Assembly (NCBI RefSeq): GCF_040802235.1
Contig: NC_133157.1
Coordinates: forward strand, 89,452,001 to 89,516,000
Direction: 5' to 3'
Origin: Manis javanica
Taxonomy: Eukaryota; Chordata; Mammalia; Pholidota; Manidae
Length of the DNA stretch: 64,000 nt
Below the pieces are notes generated by a model. That model saw only the letters and a program-made list of their open reading frames with translations, was not told the DNA's origin and did no database searches. The position numbers and the translations under genes are program-made. Shown here piece after piece: positions 47,215 to 60,274 of the stretch. Within the stretch, counting starts at the first letter, position 1. Each line of letters starts with the position of its first letter.

Positions 47215-47585
47215 CACCAAGTAGATTCCTACTGCACACTTCCTAAAGGCCAGGCAGTGTTAAAGCACTGGGGAGACAACAGTGAGTATAACAGATCCTT
47301 CTGGACCTTATAATATAGTGGAAGGAAACACAATGTTTAAAAAGTAAATTGCATAGTATGTCAGAAAGAGATGCTTGCTATGAAGGAAAATAAGGCAGGA
47401 AGAGGTTACAGACTGTCAGGGTTGAGTTTGGGATTATGAATTAAGATAGAATGAGAGTCTCATTGAGAAGGTAACATTTGAACATAGGCCTGCAGACGGT
47501 TGAGGTAGCAGGGTGGTCCTGATAGAGGGACTAGCCAGTGCAAAGGTCCTAAGGCAGGAGCATGCCAGTTATGTCCAAGTAGTAA
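47215..47585 (+). repeat. Ancient mammal-wide repeat (MIR/L2/L3-like)
   Basis: AGGCAGTGTTAAAGCACTGG, GAAGGTAACATTTGAACATA and CCAGTGCAAAGGTCCTAAGG are landmarks of a very common old repeat. I cannot name its family. Confidence 0.45.
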
Positions 47586-47639
47586 ACTAGAGTTGTAAGT
47601 AATTTATCCACCACTATTACCATATTGCAGAATCTAACT

Positions 47640-50180
47640 GTGACTATGTTTTTACCATTACCAGTGAGATTTATATTATCTTCTTATATGTTTATGATGT
47701 TAACTGATGTTCCTTTACTCCACTCAAAGAACTCCCTTTAGCATTTATTGTAAGGCAGGTATGATGGTAACAAACTGCATCTGCTTTTGTTTGTTCAGCA
47801 AAGTCTTTATTCCTCCTTCATTTCTGAAGGACAGTTTTGCTGGATGTAAAATTCTTGATTGACAGTTATTTTCTCTCAGTATTTTGAATGTGTCATTCCA
47901 TTCTCTCCTGGCCTGAGAAATCTCTGTTGAGAAATCCACTGGTTCTCTTATGGGGATTCCCTTATAATGTAAGATCTCTTTTTTCTCTTGCTGCTCTTTA
48001 AATTTTCTTTGTCTTGGACTTTTAAGAACTTAATTTTAATGTGTCTGTAGCCCTATTTGGATTCCACCTATTTGGGATCTTCTGGGCCTCGTGGGTCTGG
48101 ATGTCCATTTCTCTCCCCAGGTTTGGGAAGTTTCCAGCCATTACTACTTTAAGTGTACATTCTGTCCTTTTCTCTTTCTCCTCTCCCTCTAGAATTCACA
48201 TAATGTGTCTCTTTTAATTGTGTTTCATTGTGTCCCATAACTTCCATAAGCTTTCTTCTTTTTCACTTTTTGCTCCAATACTGGGTAATTTACAATGTCC
48301 TAGTCTCCACGTCACTGTTCTTTCTTCTGCATGTTCAAGCCTACTTTTGAAACTCTTGAATTCTTCAGTTACTGTAATTTTCAATTCTAGGATTTCTGCT
48401 TTTTTCGATTTTTTTGGATGGTTGTTATTTCACTGTTGAACTACTCATTTTGTTTATGTATTGTTTCTCTAAATTCCTTTAGTTGTTTTTCTTTGTTTTC
48501 TTGTAGTTCACTAAATTTCCTTACTAGGGCTATACTGAATTATTTGTCTGACAGTTCATATATCTCCATTTCTTTAGGGTCAGTCATTGGAACACTACTG
48601 AGTTCTTTTGCTGGTGTTGTATTTACCTTCTTTTTCATGATCCTTGAATCCTTAGAGTGGTATATGTGCATTTAGGTAATCAGGTTCCTCTTCCAGCTTT
48701 TAGAGGTTTGCTTTGGGAGAGACCATAATCTGCCAGATAGTTCAGTTTGGGTTTCTGGGTGTGTCTGCTGGTAATGCCCTTGGGCAGGTGGGGCCGCTTT
48801 ATTGTCTATTTTTTGGGTGAGGCAACTGTTCAAGCCCTAAGGGTAGAGTAGGGATGAGGGTTTTTCCACTGACTGAGAACAGTTGAGTAGGCCTGCTGGC
48901 TGGGTTCCCTACCGAAGTAGGGCTGTGAAATGGGTTCTGCAGTTGCCTGGATTCTCTGGTCAGGCTCACTAGGTGGTTGGGACTGGGTATTATGCTCAGT
49001 AGTAGCTGGGGCTGTGATCTAGCTTCCCTGCCCTGGCAGGACAGCAGGCTCGGTCCCAGGGCCTGTACATCTCACTGTTCGGGGATCTGAATCAAGCCAG
49101 AGTGTGCACTGAATTCCTTGGTCAGGTGAGGCCACTGGTTTTGCTCTGCAGATGGGAGAAGCTACAGGGCTGTGCTCTTTGTTCAAGTGCCACTGTGCAT
49201 AGGGCTGTGAAATGCGCTTCCCAGATTTCTGTGTGCTCTGGTTGGTTTCCCTGATTAGACAGACTCTAAAGGCTGTGTTAGTGATGAGTGGGGCTATGAA
49301 TTAGACTTCTTGCCTGGGTGCAGCAGGAGGAGCAGCTCTAAAGCTGGCGAAACTCTGTTGTCTTAACTCAGGCTGACCCACACTGCAAGTTCTGTAACCA
49401 AACAGGGCTGCTGGCTTTGTTTTGCAAAATATTGGCTTATGTGCCTGCCTCTGCCTCAGTGCCACTGGGCTGCAGGGCTTCCAGGGTTGTCTCCAGCTGC
49501 TATGGTAAAATGGGAAGACTCCCTCATATCAGGAGGGGTTGTGATTCAGCTGCTTGCCTGAGTGTGGGCAAACCGGGCTCTAGGGCCAGTAAAACTCCTT
49601 GTTTGAGGATCTGAATCAGGCAGATCTGAATCAGGCAGATCTACCCCACCAAGTTCCCTGGTCAGAGTGTGCCACCAACCTGATTCTGCAGCCCCTGGTT
49701 GAAATTACTACTTGGGCACTTACCACTCAGTGTGCTAAGGTTCAAGTGCTGGTTATTCCAAGCCCCTCCCCATTCTCTGTCAGTCAGATTCCCCATGGTT
49801 GAGCCCTGCAGATTCCCCTGCAATCCCCATGATATGAGATCAGAGTAGAGGCTCCTGCAGAGTGACCCACAGTGCTGCGGTCTAGTCATCCGCCCAGGTT
49901 CTCTTTTCCCACTGAAGAACCAGAGGCAGGCTGTGGTGACCTCTCTGAGTGGTGCCCTGGCCTGGAGGTGGGGCAGTGCACTCAGTATGAAGCTGTTCCT
50001 CTTAGTCCTTTAATGCAGCCTGCCTTGGTCTCTGTAATGCATGGGGTGCTTCCACCTCATCCCCTCAGTTCTAGGATTTTTTCAGTGGTGTCCTGTTCTT
50101 GAATAATAGTTGTTACTTGTTCTTCTTGTGAGAAGGAGTGTAGTCAGTCATGACCTATGTTGCCATCTTGGTGATATCAC
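47640..50180 (-). mobile_element. Ancient L1, ORF1 C-terminus and 5' part
   Basis: The minus strand frame 47,939-47,745 is the ORF1p C-terminal domain (ARREW and PAKLSF blocks). The coiled-coil part follows to about 48,660 and a long GC-richer 5'UTR to about 50,180, where GCCATCTTGGTGAT resembles an old L1 5' start. A 13-bp tandem repeat (AATCAGGCAGATCTG) lies at about 49,613-49,640. ORF2 is absent. Confidence 0.7.
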
Positions 50181-51845
50181 TTACCTGGAAGTTTTTTTAT
50201 ATTGCTCTCTTCAAAATGCTCTCTTCATAGGATAATTGTTTTTCCAAGGTAAGTACTGTGTCCCTCCCTCATGTTCAAAGTGTCACCTTTATAGTATAGG
50301 GACGAAGGAAGTGTGCTTGTTTTTGGAAAATACCTGCTACATGGCATACTACTAAAGGCCACCTGACATATAGAAAGTGGTAATGAATTTAGAGCATTGC
50401 TTTTTGTATAAAAGAAAACACACATGCCTTTTGCCTTTTAGTTCTGCAACATTTACATTTTCTTTGCCACAAAATAGTGAACCATCATGTGGTAGGAAAC
50501 ATTTTAATGGTGGCTTCTCATCTCCATATGAAGCATTGTAAAGAATCTATATCTTAAAGGCTTATTTTATATATTAAAATTTTTAAAAATTCAAATGCAT
50601 GACATCCAGCAACTTCTGCCTACTTTTGGCTTCAACTTCTTTGCTGCAATAACTTACTGATGAATGGTATAACAAGCTCATTCACCTCTGGTTCTGTCTC
50701 TGTGATGTTACCACATACCCTTTTGTAATTTTTATTTGCCATTGCCAACCTATGAGTGGTTACTTTTATGTAGATTTTTCCAAACTATATATTTTGTTTT
50801 TTGTTTTTAAAGAGTTCTGTTATCTTCGCTGATACAATTTTCCTTGGTTGCTGGCTTGACTACATTGTTGAATACAAATGTATTTCAACAGCAGGTAATG
50901 AATCAATATGTGCTAAGTGTTTCCGATGCATCCTGCACTTTGTTGGCTGAACTGATGTGCTGGCGAGTGAATCCTGCAGGGCCCTGCCTTCATGGCAGAT
51001 ATTTGAGGTGGGTGGGGAGAGAAAACACAGATATTCTAATGTTAGTTTCTTCCCAAGTTCAGCATTACTTTCTATTTATTTTCCTATAGGATTCTGAGAG
51101 AGAGATGCCATGTTGTTTACCACCAGGCACTTTGGTGTTTTCATACATTTTACCACAGCAGGAAAAGCAGGGTTATTTCCAATGGCTCATGGCTTTTTAC
51201 CTTTCATTACTAATAAGAGGATTCTAAACATTTTTAAAAAATCAAGCTTACTTAAATTTTAAATATTGGGTTAATTATAAACTGTTATTAAATTTTGCTT
51301 AAAAAATGTAAGAATTTTTTTTCAGAGCAGTGCAGAGGAGTAAATGTACAATGTGAGCCACAAATGTAATCCTGCATTTCTAGTAACCGCATGTAAAAGA
51401 AGATGCAGGTGAAGTTAACTTAAATAATATATTTTATTTACCCAATGTATAGGGAATATCATTTCATCTTGTAATCAGTATCAAAATTAGGAATGAAATA
51501 TTTTAGATTCTTTTTATACTAAGTGTTTAAAATCCAGTACAGGACATCTCACTTCGTCTACAGGCTTAGTTTTGAATGCTGTGGCTAATCATGATGCTTC
51601 ACGTTCCCATTAATACAATACAAAATAGGACCAAAACAGGTGCAAATTTTATTGGGTCTCAGGAAATTAGATTATTTTGCCTTGTCAGATCAGATTAGAC
51701 TTTTATTGCTTCTACTGTATAATGTGGAGGCAAAGGAGAGGGTCTCTCTACTCAACCTATGCTGCTAATTGTGTTCACATTATGAATGTGGTCATTAGTT
51801 CACGGTTCTGTTGTTGCTAAAAATATTTCCACTTACAATCATATA
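50181..51845. other. DIRAS2: DIRAS2 intron 1, no feature recognised
   Basis: AT-rich, unique-looking sequence without a recognisable repeat or meaningful frame. Confidence 0.4.
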
Positions 51846-51849
51846 TTTT

Positions 51850-52737
51850 TGTGGTGGTAATATATACAAACAGAAAAGGTACTATTGTCACCATTTCAAG
51901 TGTACTTCGCAGTGGCATTAGGCACAGTCACACTGTCGTACTGCCATCCATTTCCAGAAGTCCTCCCCTTCCTAAACTGAAACTCTGTCCCCATTAAATG
52001 CTAACTGCATTCTCCCCTTCCCCAGCCCTGGTGTTCACCATTCTGCTTTCTGTCCCTGTGAACTTGACTACTCTAAGGACCTTGTATATGTGGAATCATA
52101 TGGTATTTGCTCTTTAGTGATTGGTTTATTTCACTTACTATAATGTTCTCCGGGTTCATCCACGTTGTAGCATGTGTCAGAATTTCCTCCCCTTTAAGGC
52201 TGACTAATGTTCCATTGTGTGTATATACTGTATTTTGTTTATACACTCATCCATTGATGAATACTGAGTTGCCTCCACCTTTGGCTTTTGTGCATAGTAC
52301 CTCTATAAACATGGGTATGCAAGTACCTCTTCAATTATTTCAATTACATGTCCATAGATAAATCATATATCTGTTTTAATTATTTTGATCATTTCCCCAC
52401 AAAGTGAATTGCTGGGTAATTGGTGGGTAAATCATATGGTACTTCTGTTTAATTTTTTCACAGTGACTGTACTGCATTGGATTCCTGTCAGCCATGTGCA
52501 AGGGTTCTAATTTCTCCATATCTTCAAAACTTGTTATTTTCTATTTGCTTTCTGTTTGTTTTTGTTTTTGATGATAGCAATCCTAGTGTGTGAAATAGTA
52601 CCTCATTGTGGTTTTGATCAGCATTTCCCTGATGGCCCAGCAGGCTGCCTGTTGCATCTCCACTGTCAAGATTCAACCACACTGTTATATGTATCATTCT
52701 TTGTGTTGCTTTTTATCAGTATATGAATATATGAATT
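51850..52737 (-). mobile_element. Ancient L1 (L1M-type) 3' end
   Basis: The minus strand has an L1M-type 3'UTR (TACTATTGTCACCATTTC and GCACAGTCACACTGTCGTAC landmarks) and then ORF2 C-terminal sequence. A young L1 interrupts it at 52,753; it resumes at 54,748. Confidence 0.75.
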
Positions 52738-52752
52738 CAGTGGATTGCTTTT

Positions 52753-54732
52753 TTTTTTTTGAAGAACATTATGTTTACTAGGCTCTCCCTTACCCCAAGA
52801 CCCCCAAAAACCCCATTACAGTCACTGCCAATCAGCATAGTAAGATGTTGTAGAATCACTACCTGTCTTCTCTGTGTTGCACAGCCCTCCCCATGCCCCC
52901 CCTACATTATACATGCTAATCATAATACCTACTTTCTTCTTCCCCACCCTTATCCCTCCCTACCCTCCCATTCTCCCCAGTCTCCTTCCCTTTAGTAACT
53001 GTTAGTCCATTCTTGGGTTCTGTGATTCTGCTGCTGTTTTGTTCCTTCAGTTTTTCCTTTGTTCTTATACTCCACAGATGAGTGAAATCATTTGGTATTT
53101 GTCTTTCTCCGCTTGGCTTATTTCACTGAGCATAATACCCTCTAGCTCCATCCATGTTGTTGCAAATGGCAGGATTTGTTTTCTTCTTATGGCTGAATAA
53201 TATTCCATTGTGTATATGTACCACATCTTCTTTATCCCTTCAGCTACTGATGGACACGTAGGTTGCTTCCATTTCTTGGCTATTATAAATAGTGCTGCAA
53301 TAAACATAGGTGTGCATCTGTCTTTTTCAAACTGGAGTGCTGCATTCTTAGGGTAAATTCCTAGAAGTGGAATTCCTGGGTCAAATGGTAAGTCTATTTT
53401 GAGCATTTTGAGGAACCTCCATACTGCTTTCCACAATGGTTGAACTAATTTACATTCCCACCAGCAGTGTAGGAGGGTTCCCCTTTCTCCACAACCTCGC
53501 CAACATTTGTCGTTGTTTGTCTTTTGGATGGTAGCCATCCTTACTGGTGTGAGGTGATATCTCATTGTGGTTTTAATTTGCATTTCTCTGATAACCAGCA
53601 ATGTGGAGCTTCTTTTCATGTGTCTGTTGGCCATCTGAATTTCTTCTTTGGAGAACTGTCTGTTCAGCTCCTCTGCCCATTTTTTAATTGGATTGTTTGC
53701 TTTTTGTTTGTTAAGGTGCATGAGCTCTTTATATATTTTGGGTGTCAAGCCTTTATCGGATCTGTCATTTACAAATATATTCTCCCATACTGTAGAGTAC
53801 CTTTTTGTTTATTGATGGTGTCCTTTGCTGTACAGAAGCTTTTCAGCTTTATATAGTCCCACTTGTTCATTTTTGCTTTTGTTTTCCTTGCCCAGGGAGA
53901 TATGTTCATGAAGAAGTTGCTAATGTTTATGTCCAAGAGATTTTTTGCCTATGTTTTTTTCTAAGAGTTTTATTGTTTCATGACTTACATTCAGGTCTTT
54001 GATCCATTTCGAATTTACTTTTGTGTATGGGGTTAGACAGTGATCCAGTTTCATTCTCTTACATGTAGCTGTCCAGTTTTGCCAGCACCATCTATTGAAG
54101 AGACTGTCATTTCCCCATTGTATGTCCATGGCTCCTTTATCAAATATTAATTGACCATATATGTTTGGGTTAATGTCTGGAGTCTCTAATCTGTTCCACT
54201 GGTCTGTGGCTCTGTTCTTGCGCCAGTACCAAATTGTCTTGATTACTATGGCTTTGTAGTAGAGCTTGAAGTTGGGGAGTGAGATCCCCCCCCACTTTAT
54301 TCTTTCTCAGGATTACTTTGGCTATTCAGGGTCTTTGGTGTTTCCATATGAATTTTTGAACAATATGTTCCAGTTCATTGAAGAATGTTGTTGGTAATTT
54401 GATAGGGATTGCATCAAATCTGTATATTGCTTTGGACAGGATGGCCATTTTGACTATATTAATTCTTTCTAGCCAAGAGCATGGGATGAGTTTCCATTTG
54501 TTAGTGTCCTCTTTAATTTCTCTTAAGAGTGTCTTATAATTTTCAGGGTATAGGTCATTCACTTCTTTGGTTAGGTTTATTCCTAAGTATTTTATTCTTT
54601 TAATGCAACTGTGAATGAAATTGTTTTCCTGATTTCTCTTTCTATTGCTTCATTGTTAGTGTATAGGAAAGCCACAGATTTCTGTGTGTTAATTTTGTAT
54701 CCTGCAACTTTGCTGTATTCCGATATCAGTTC
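52753..54732 (-). mobile_element. Young 5'-truncated L1 with 15-bp duplication
   Basis: About 1.98 kb: A tail (T run ending at 52,760), 3'UTR, and the ORF2 C-terminus back to the RT thumb. The frame 53,748-53,065 (227 codons) is open to the natural ORF2 end. CAGTGGATTGCTTTT flanks it (52,738-52,752 and 54,733-54,747). It is nearly colinear with 3,060-5,090 of the full-length copy. Confidence 0.92.
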
Positions 54733-54747
54733 CAGTGGATTGCTTTT

Positions 54748-57170
54748 TATGTTACAAATATTCTTATAATTTCTACTGAACATTAATCTGGCCTTATTAA
54801 TCTGGCCAATAAGGGGATTTTTATTTTTGTTGAATTTTAGGAGTTTGTTATATATTCTAGAATTAATCGCTTATCAGAAATGTGATTTGAAAATTTTTTC
54901 TCCTTTTTCCGTAGGTTATTATCTCTTCACTTTCGTAAGAGTGTCCTTCCATACACAAACATTTTTAATTTTGATGAAATCAAATGTCTCTATTTTTAAT
55001 CTTGTTGCTCATGCTTTTCGTATCACATCTAAGAAACGATTGCCAAATCAAGAAATTATGCCAATATTTTCTTTTAAGAGCTTTATAGTTTCTGCTCTTA
55101 CATTTAGGTTTTTGATACAATTTGAGTTAATTTTTGTATATGGTGTGAGGGAGGGATCCAACTTCATTCTTTTGCATGTAGATATTGAGTTGTCCCAGCA
55201 TCGTTTGTTAAAAGACTTCCTTCTCTGGGTTTTCTTGGCACCCTAGTTAAAAAATCAATTGACTATAAATTTGGGGGCTTATTTCTGGACTCTGAATTTT
55301 CTATTCATCTCTATTCTGTGCCAGTACCATACTCCCTTGATTATTGTAGTTTTGTAGTGAGTTTGAAACCAGGAAGTGTGTGTCCTTCAAATTTGCTCTT
55401 TATTTTCATTATTACTCAACATGTTTGACTATTCTGAGTCTCTTGAATTTTCATATAAATTTTGGTATCAGCTTGTTAATTTCTGTAAAGTAGTCAGTTG
55501 GGGTTTTCTTTAGGGATTACATTGAATCTGTAGGTGACTCAGAGAATATTGTCATTTTAACAAAATTAACTCCTCTGATATATCAACATGGGTATCCACT
55601 TACCTAGTTCTTCAGTTTCTTTCAACAATATTTTGTAGTTTTCAGGGTGTAAATTTTATATTTTGTTAAAATTATTCCTAAGCATCTTATTTTTTTGCTG
55701 ATATTATAAGTATAATTGGTTCCTTAATTTCATTTTCAGATTGTTCATTGCAAGTGTGTAGAATTACAGTTGATTTTTGTATGAATATTGGATTCTGAAA
55801 CTTGTTGAACTAATTTATTCTTATTGTTTTATAGTAGATTCCTTAGGATTTTCTATATACATAGGCCATCTGCAATAGAGATAGTTTCATTTCTTCCTTT
55901 CCAATCTGGACTCCTTTTATTTCATTTTCTTGCTAATTATCCTAGTCCAGTAAAATGCTGTTTAAAAGCTGCAAGTGTGGGAACTCTTTGTCTTTTTCTT
56001 GATTTTAGGGAGAAAACACTCAGTTTCTCACCAAGTGCTGTGTTAGCTGAGGATTTTTCATTATATGTCCTTTATATTTCTGGTTTGTTCCCTTTTATTA
56101 AATAAAAAGGATTTTTATTTTTTATTAATTATTAATATATTTTTATTCTAATAAAAGGAAGTTCCCTTTTATTCCTGGTTTATTAAGTTCCTTGTATTTT
56201 TTAACAAATCATGATTGAGTACTGAATTTTTAAAAATTTTTAAGTGTTTTGTATCAACTGAGATTATCATGGTTCTTTTTGTCTTTTATTAATACAGTGT
56301 GTTGTATTAATTTTTAGATGTCAAACCAACTTTAAATTCTTGGTTTAAATCCCACTTGGTTATTATGCATAATCCTTTTTACATATATTTGCTAATATTT
56401 TGTTGAGGATTTTTGTATCTAAACTCACAGGTGATACTGGTCTATAGTTTCCTAGTGATTACTTTGGTGTTACTATGCAGGTATTACTAGACTGAAAAAG
56501 AGGGAGAAGTACTCTTTCCTATCCAATTATTTTGAAGAGTTTATGAAGCGTTGGTATTAATTCTTCTTCAGATGTTTGCTGGAATTCACTAGTGAAGCCG
56601 TCTAGACATGAGTTTTCTTTGTGTATAGTTTTTTTTTTTTAATTTCTATCTTTTTATAGGTCTACTTAGATTTTTTTACTTCTTGAGTCAAATTTGGGAG
56701 TGTGTGTTGGTTTCATCTAAGTCTTTCTTGTTGGCATACAGTTGATCATAGAAATCCCTTATAATCCTTTTTATTGTAAGTTCAGTAGTAATATCTCTTT
56801 TTTCATTCCTGATTTTAATAATTTGATTGTTCTCACTTTTTCTTTGGCCAGTGTAGCAAAAGGCTTGTTAATTTTGTTGATATTTTCAAAGAACCAGCTT
56901 TTGGTGTTACTGATTTTTCAGTATGTTTTCCTATTCTTTATTTTATTTATTTCCACTGTAACCCAATCTTTTCTTCATTTTTCTTCCTTTGGGTTTAATT
57001 TTCTCTTTTAAGGTAGAAGATTAGGTTATTGATTTGAGTTTTTTTTTTCTCATTTAATATAGGTATTTATAGCTATGATTTCCTTTTACACACTGCTTTA
57101 ACTGCATCCCCTCAGTGTCTTTTGACATTTTTTAAGTCCCTTGGCATTTCGTCATCTTCTCTCCAGCTTT
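54748..57170 (-). mobile_element. Ancient L1, ORF2 remainder
   Basis: It continues the 51,850 element: minus-strand decayed ORF2 from the C-terminal third through RT toward the endonuclease, with AT-rich insertions near 56,100-56,160. Confidence 0.7.
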
Positions 57171-57254
57171 CTCCCTCACTGCATCTTTATGACCCCCTTT
57201 GTCCTGAGTCCTTCTTGAAATAACCAGAGAACTTCTCACTGGCACCCGTGCTAA

Positions 57255-57378
57255 GTGATTGATCTTGTCTCACTAAGTGCCCACAGCCACTCTGTGAAGA
57301 ACGTGGTGTTATTATCTCTGTACCTCAGGCAGCTCAAGTGTGGAAAGTTTAAGTAACTTTCCAGATACTCCTCCTAGG
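57255..57378 (+). repeat. MIR SINE fossil
   Basis: GTGTTATTATCTCTGTACCTCAG, then a 'gtttaagtaactttcc' block, the MIR 3' landmark order. Confidence 0.6.
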
Positions 57379-57384
57379 ATACAC

Positions 57385-58350
57385 TAATTGGCCTTCTCTC
57401 ATGTTACATGCCTTCTCCCTGGTCATTTTCACTTATTATACTGCTATTTATGTATGGATGATACCCAGGTATTTGTCACTAGACTAGACCTCTTTGCTGA
57501 GCTTTCATATGTAACCCATACATCTAATGTATCTCTACTTGTTTGTCCTGCAAATGTGAAAAGGTTTTCCTCACTGTCTATCACCTACTTCTCTCCTCTG
57601 CTTTTTATCTTGATTAACACCTGCTCTCCCAGCCCTGCCCCAGATGCCAGTTCACACCAACTTTCTATTAGGGCATGACACTGGGTCTACTCCTGCCCTG
57701 TGAACCTCCAAGAGGCCCTTTCTCCTGACACACCTTCCATCATGCCACCATCCCATCCAGCCCCCTGTGAAATCTTTCCTGAGGCCCCAGCAGAACTAGA
57801 TGACCTGCCAAGTTCTCCTCCCACCTTTGTTTATGACTTTACAACAGCATCTACTAGGCAGGGTGTGCCTTTCTGTGCCTGCCTATGTTCTGATGCTGTG
57901 AGCGTCCACGGGATAAGCACTGAGTATGCATAGTATATAAAGGGATTTTCGTAAAATTAAGGAATGACTCTGAGGCAGAAGAATATACTTCGTGGTTTAG
58001 GAACTGCCAGAGAGTTGAAGATGCAGTTATTGCCCCAGACCTGTCTCATATATTCACATTGAACTTTGTACCTTTTCACCTGCCTGCCTCCTGGGCACCA
58101 TTCAGGTACCTGCTCCCATAGCATCTCCTCAGGGAAGTTGGGCCTGATGCCCCAGGCTTGATTCGGTTCCTTCAGATCTCTCTTTTGCAGCACTGGTGTG
58201 ACATAATTTATTAAATTTTCATAAAGTTACCTTTTCATGTCTGTCTGCTCCACTTGATCCTAAGTTCCCTGAACATGTGTTTTCTGGCCCCTTGACCAGA
58301 CCTTGGCCTTTAAAGGAAGTTCAAAAGATATTTCTTGAACAGATGAATAA
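57385..58350 (+). repeat. L2 LINE fossil
   Basis: A GATGATACCCAGGTATTTG-like block (57,455), CAAATGTGAAAAGGTTTTCC, then near 58,090-58,350 the 'ccttcagatctc', 'cataatttattaa' and 'tgtctgctccac' landmarks and an end like TTCTTGAACAGATGAAT, in L2 3'-end order. Confidence 0.5.
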
Positions 58351-59635
58351 CGGTAGCTCTGACATCTTCCCTTTTTATGTTTAGTGCTTTATATAGTTTG
58401 GTTGCCATCTTAACAATGGAGACACCTTAGCCCTCTGATAACATATGCACCCAACACAGAATGAGTATGAGATGAAGACTGAGAGCTCCTGGGTAGGCTT
58501 TGGGGTACAGAGCTTGTTAAGTCATGTTCCCTTTCTAGCTGGATGCTTATACTCTAGAATGGGGCCTAGTAATCATAATACAAGGAAAGGCTGAGTGAGA
58601 ATATTTCCAAGCATAAAGAAAAGCTCATTCTGAGGTTGCAGAGAGTTTCAAAGCAGACTGTAAGGACCGTTGCATTTTTTCGTATGTAGGACAGTTTATT
58701 GCAACGTTGCACTCTTGAACTGATTGTAATGATCTCATGAACATTTACTAGACTGATCAAACTCTATGCAGCCTTCTCCACAATCTTGTTCTGTTAATGG
58801 ACTTCCTAACATCTTTCTGTATCCTCTGTTAGCATTTGATGCTTCTTCAGTGTTGTGGTACGTTAGGGATTCCAAAATGCCCACAAGGACAGCTGAGTAT
58901 TTAATTGAGTGGATTTGGAGGCAAATTCCATGGTGAACTCAGAGAGATATCAGAAGTTGGGATGCCACCATCCTGGGCATTGATCTGATGTTCTGTTTCC
59001 TGCACACACTATTTCCTTCCATGGCTAATTATGTTTAATAATTTTTACTGGCCTCTGAAAATGACTTAGTTGAGCAGTGCCTTTTATTATGGTCTCTCGG
59101 TGACTCTACAAGTAGAAAAGTGAAAGCGCAATGGTTCCCCAGAGAACTTAAGTTCTGTGCTTCCACATTACCATTTTATTTATCTACTTTGGTTAAAAAA
59201 ATTGGATGTTGTATAGTTCTGTACGTTCGTGTGTGTGAGACATCCCTCCTTACCACAGCAGTGAGAGCATGAAGGTCATCCACGTGTGAGGAAAGCACAT
59301 TTCCCCCTTGGGCTGGGGCTGGTGTTTTGTGATGAAGGGAAACCCTGTTCCACTCCATTTTATGACCCTTTGTAGGAGTTCATACCATGTGGATAACACC
59401 TGACTCCTTATGATTCTTAAAAATAAAGCACCTATAATTATTTTACTTTCCAAGCTGCTTAACTAAGTGTCAGCTCTTGCTGCTTAATGATCTGGTCCAC
59501 ACTGTGGCCTGAGTGGTGCCCAGGCCACTGAGCAGCTCTTTGCCCAGGTGGCCTGTGGGATGGGCATGGCATCAGTGATACTCTGTCCCCCAGCCTCACC
59601 TCCCACAGGCTGTGTGGAGTTGGGGCATTACATTC
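58351..59635. other. DIRAS2: DIRAS2 intron 1, no feature recognised
   Basis: Unique-looking sequence with short chance frames only. Confidence 0.4.
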
Positions 59636-59639
59636 CCCA

Positions 59640-59755
59640 GTTCCTCCTGTTCCCAGTTTCTTTTTTTGGGCAACAGGAATAATGCTGCCAATTCTAAAAA
59701 GTGGTGAGGATTTCATAAGTTAACATAAACACTGCATGATGCTAGCAGCATGTTC
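59640..59755 (+). repeat. MIR SINE fossil
   Basis: 'Ggaataatgctgcc', GTGAGGATTTCATAAGTTAA and an ACTGCATGATGCTAGCA-like end follow MIR order. Confidence 0.5.
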
Positions 59756-60242
59756 CTCCCCCATTCTCACCTCCCTGTACTCATGGAAAAAATCACATAT
59801 TCTTATGAGCAGTCTATTGGGTGTTCACAGTACTTCAGATGAAACAGGCTACGCTGTGAGATGTGTGTGTGCATGAGTGCATGTGCTGGGGGTATTAATT
59901 TCCATCTTCCCACTGTGTCTCCCTGATTCTGCCTTGATATCTTTTCCCTGGGCATAGGGATAACCCTGTGTGTGAGCGGTGCTCAGAATCATGGTCCAAT
60001 AAGGAGAAACAGACTGGGCCCACTGGGCCCCTGAGTAGATCAACTGCCCTGTTGAAAACAGATTGACTATAATTATTGGATTGAAAACTATAGACTTCTA
60101 AAATGAAATTTGTATTACTCTAATGTTGGGAGAGTGAAAGCACATGTTATCACTTCAATTTGTAAGCTATTGAAAGAGGGTAAAGCAATCCTTTTCAATA
60201 TTTTTTTAACTAATGCTCTCAAACATCTGGTTCCCTTGCTAG
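59756..60242 (+). other. DIRAS2: 3' end of DIRAS2 intron 1 and splice acceptor
   Basis: The acceptor is the AG at 60,241-60,242 (TTCCCTTGCTAG|GTACTTCG), preceded by a pyrimidine-rich stretch. It lies 32 bp before the start codon, so exon 2 should begin at 60,243. Confidence 0.6.
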
Positions 60243-60274
60243 GTACTTCGGTTATAGTTGGGTCCCCAAGCAAC

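Noticed and set aside
60110-60274. 55-codon in-frame N-terminal extension of DIRAS2
   Set aside because: It crosses the splice acceptor at 60,242, is intronic in composition, and the family begins at the [10 protein letters not shown] Met.
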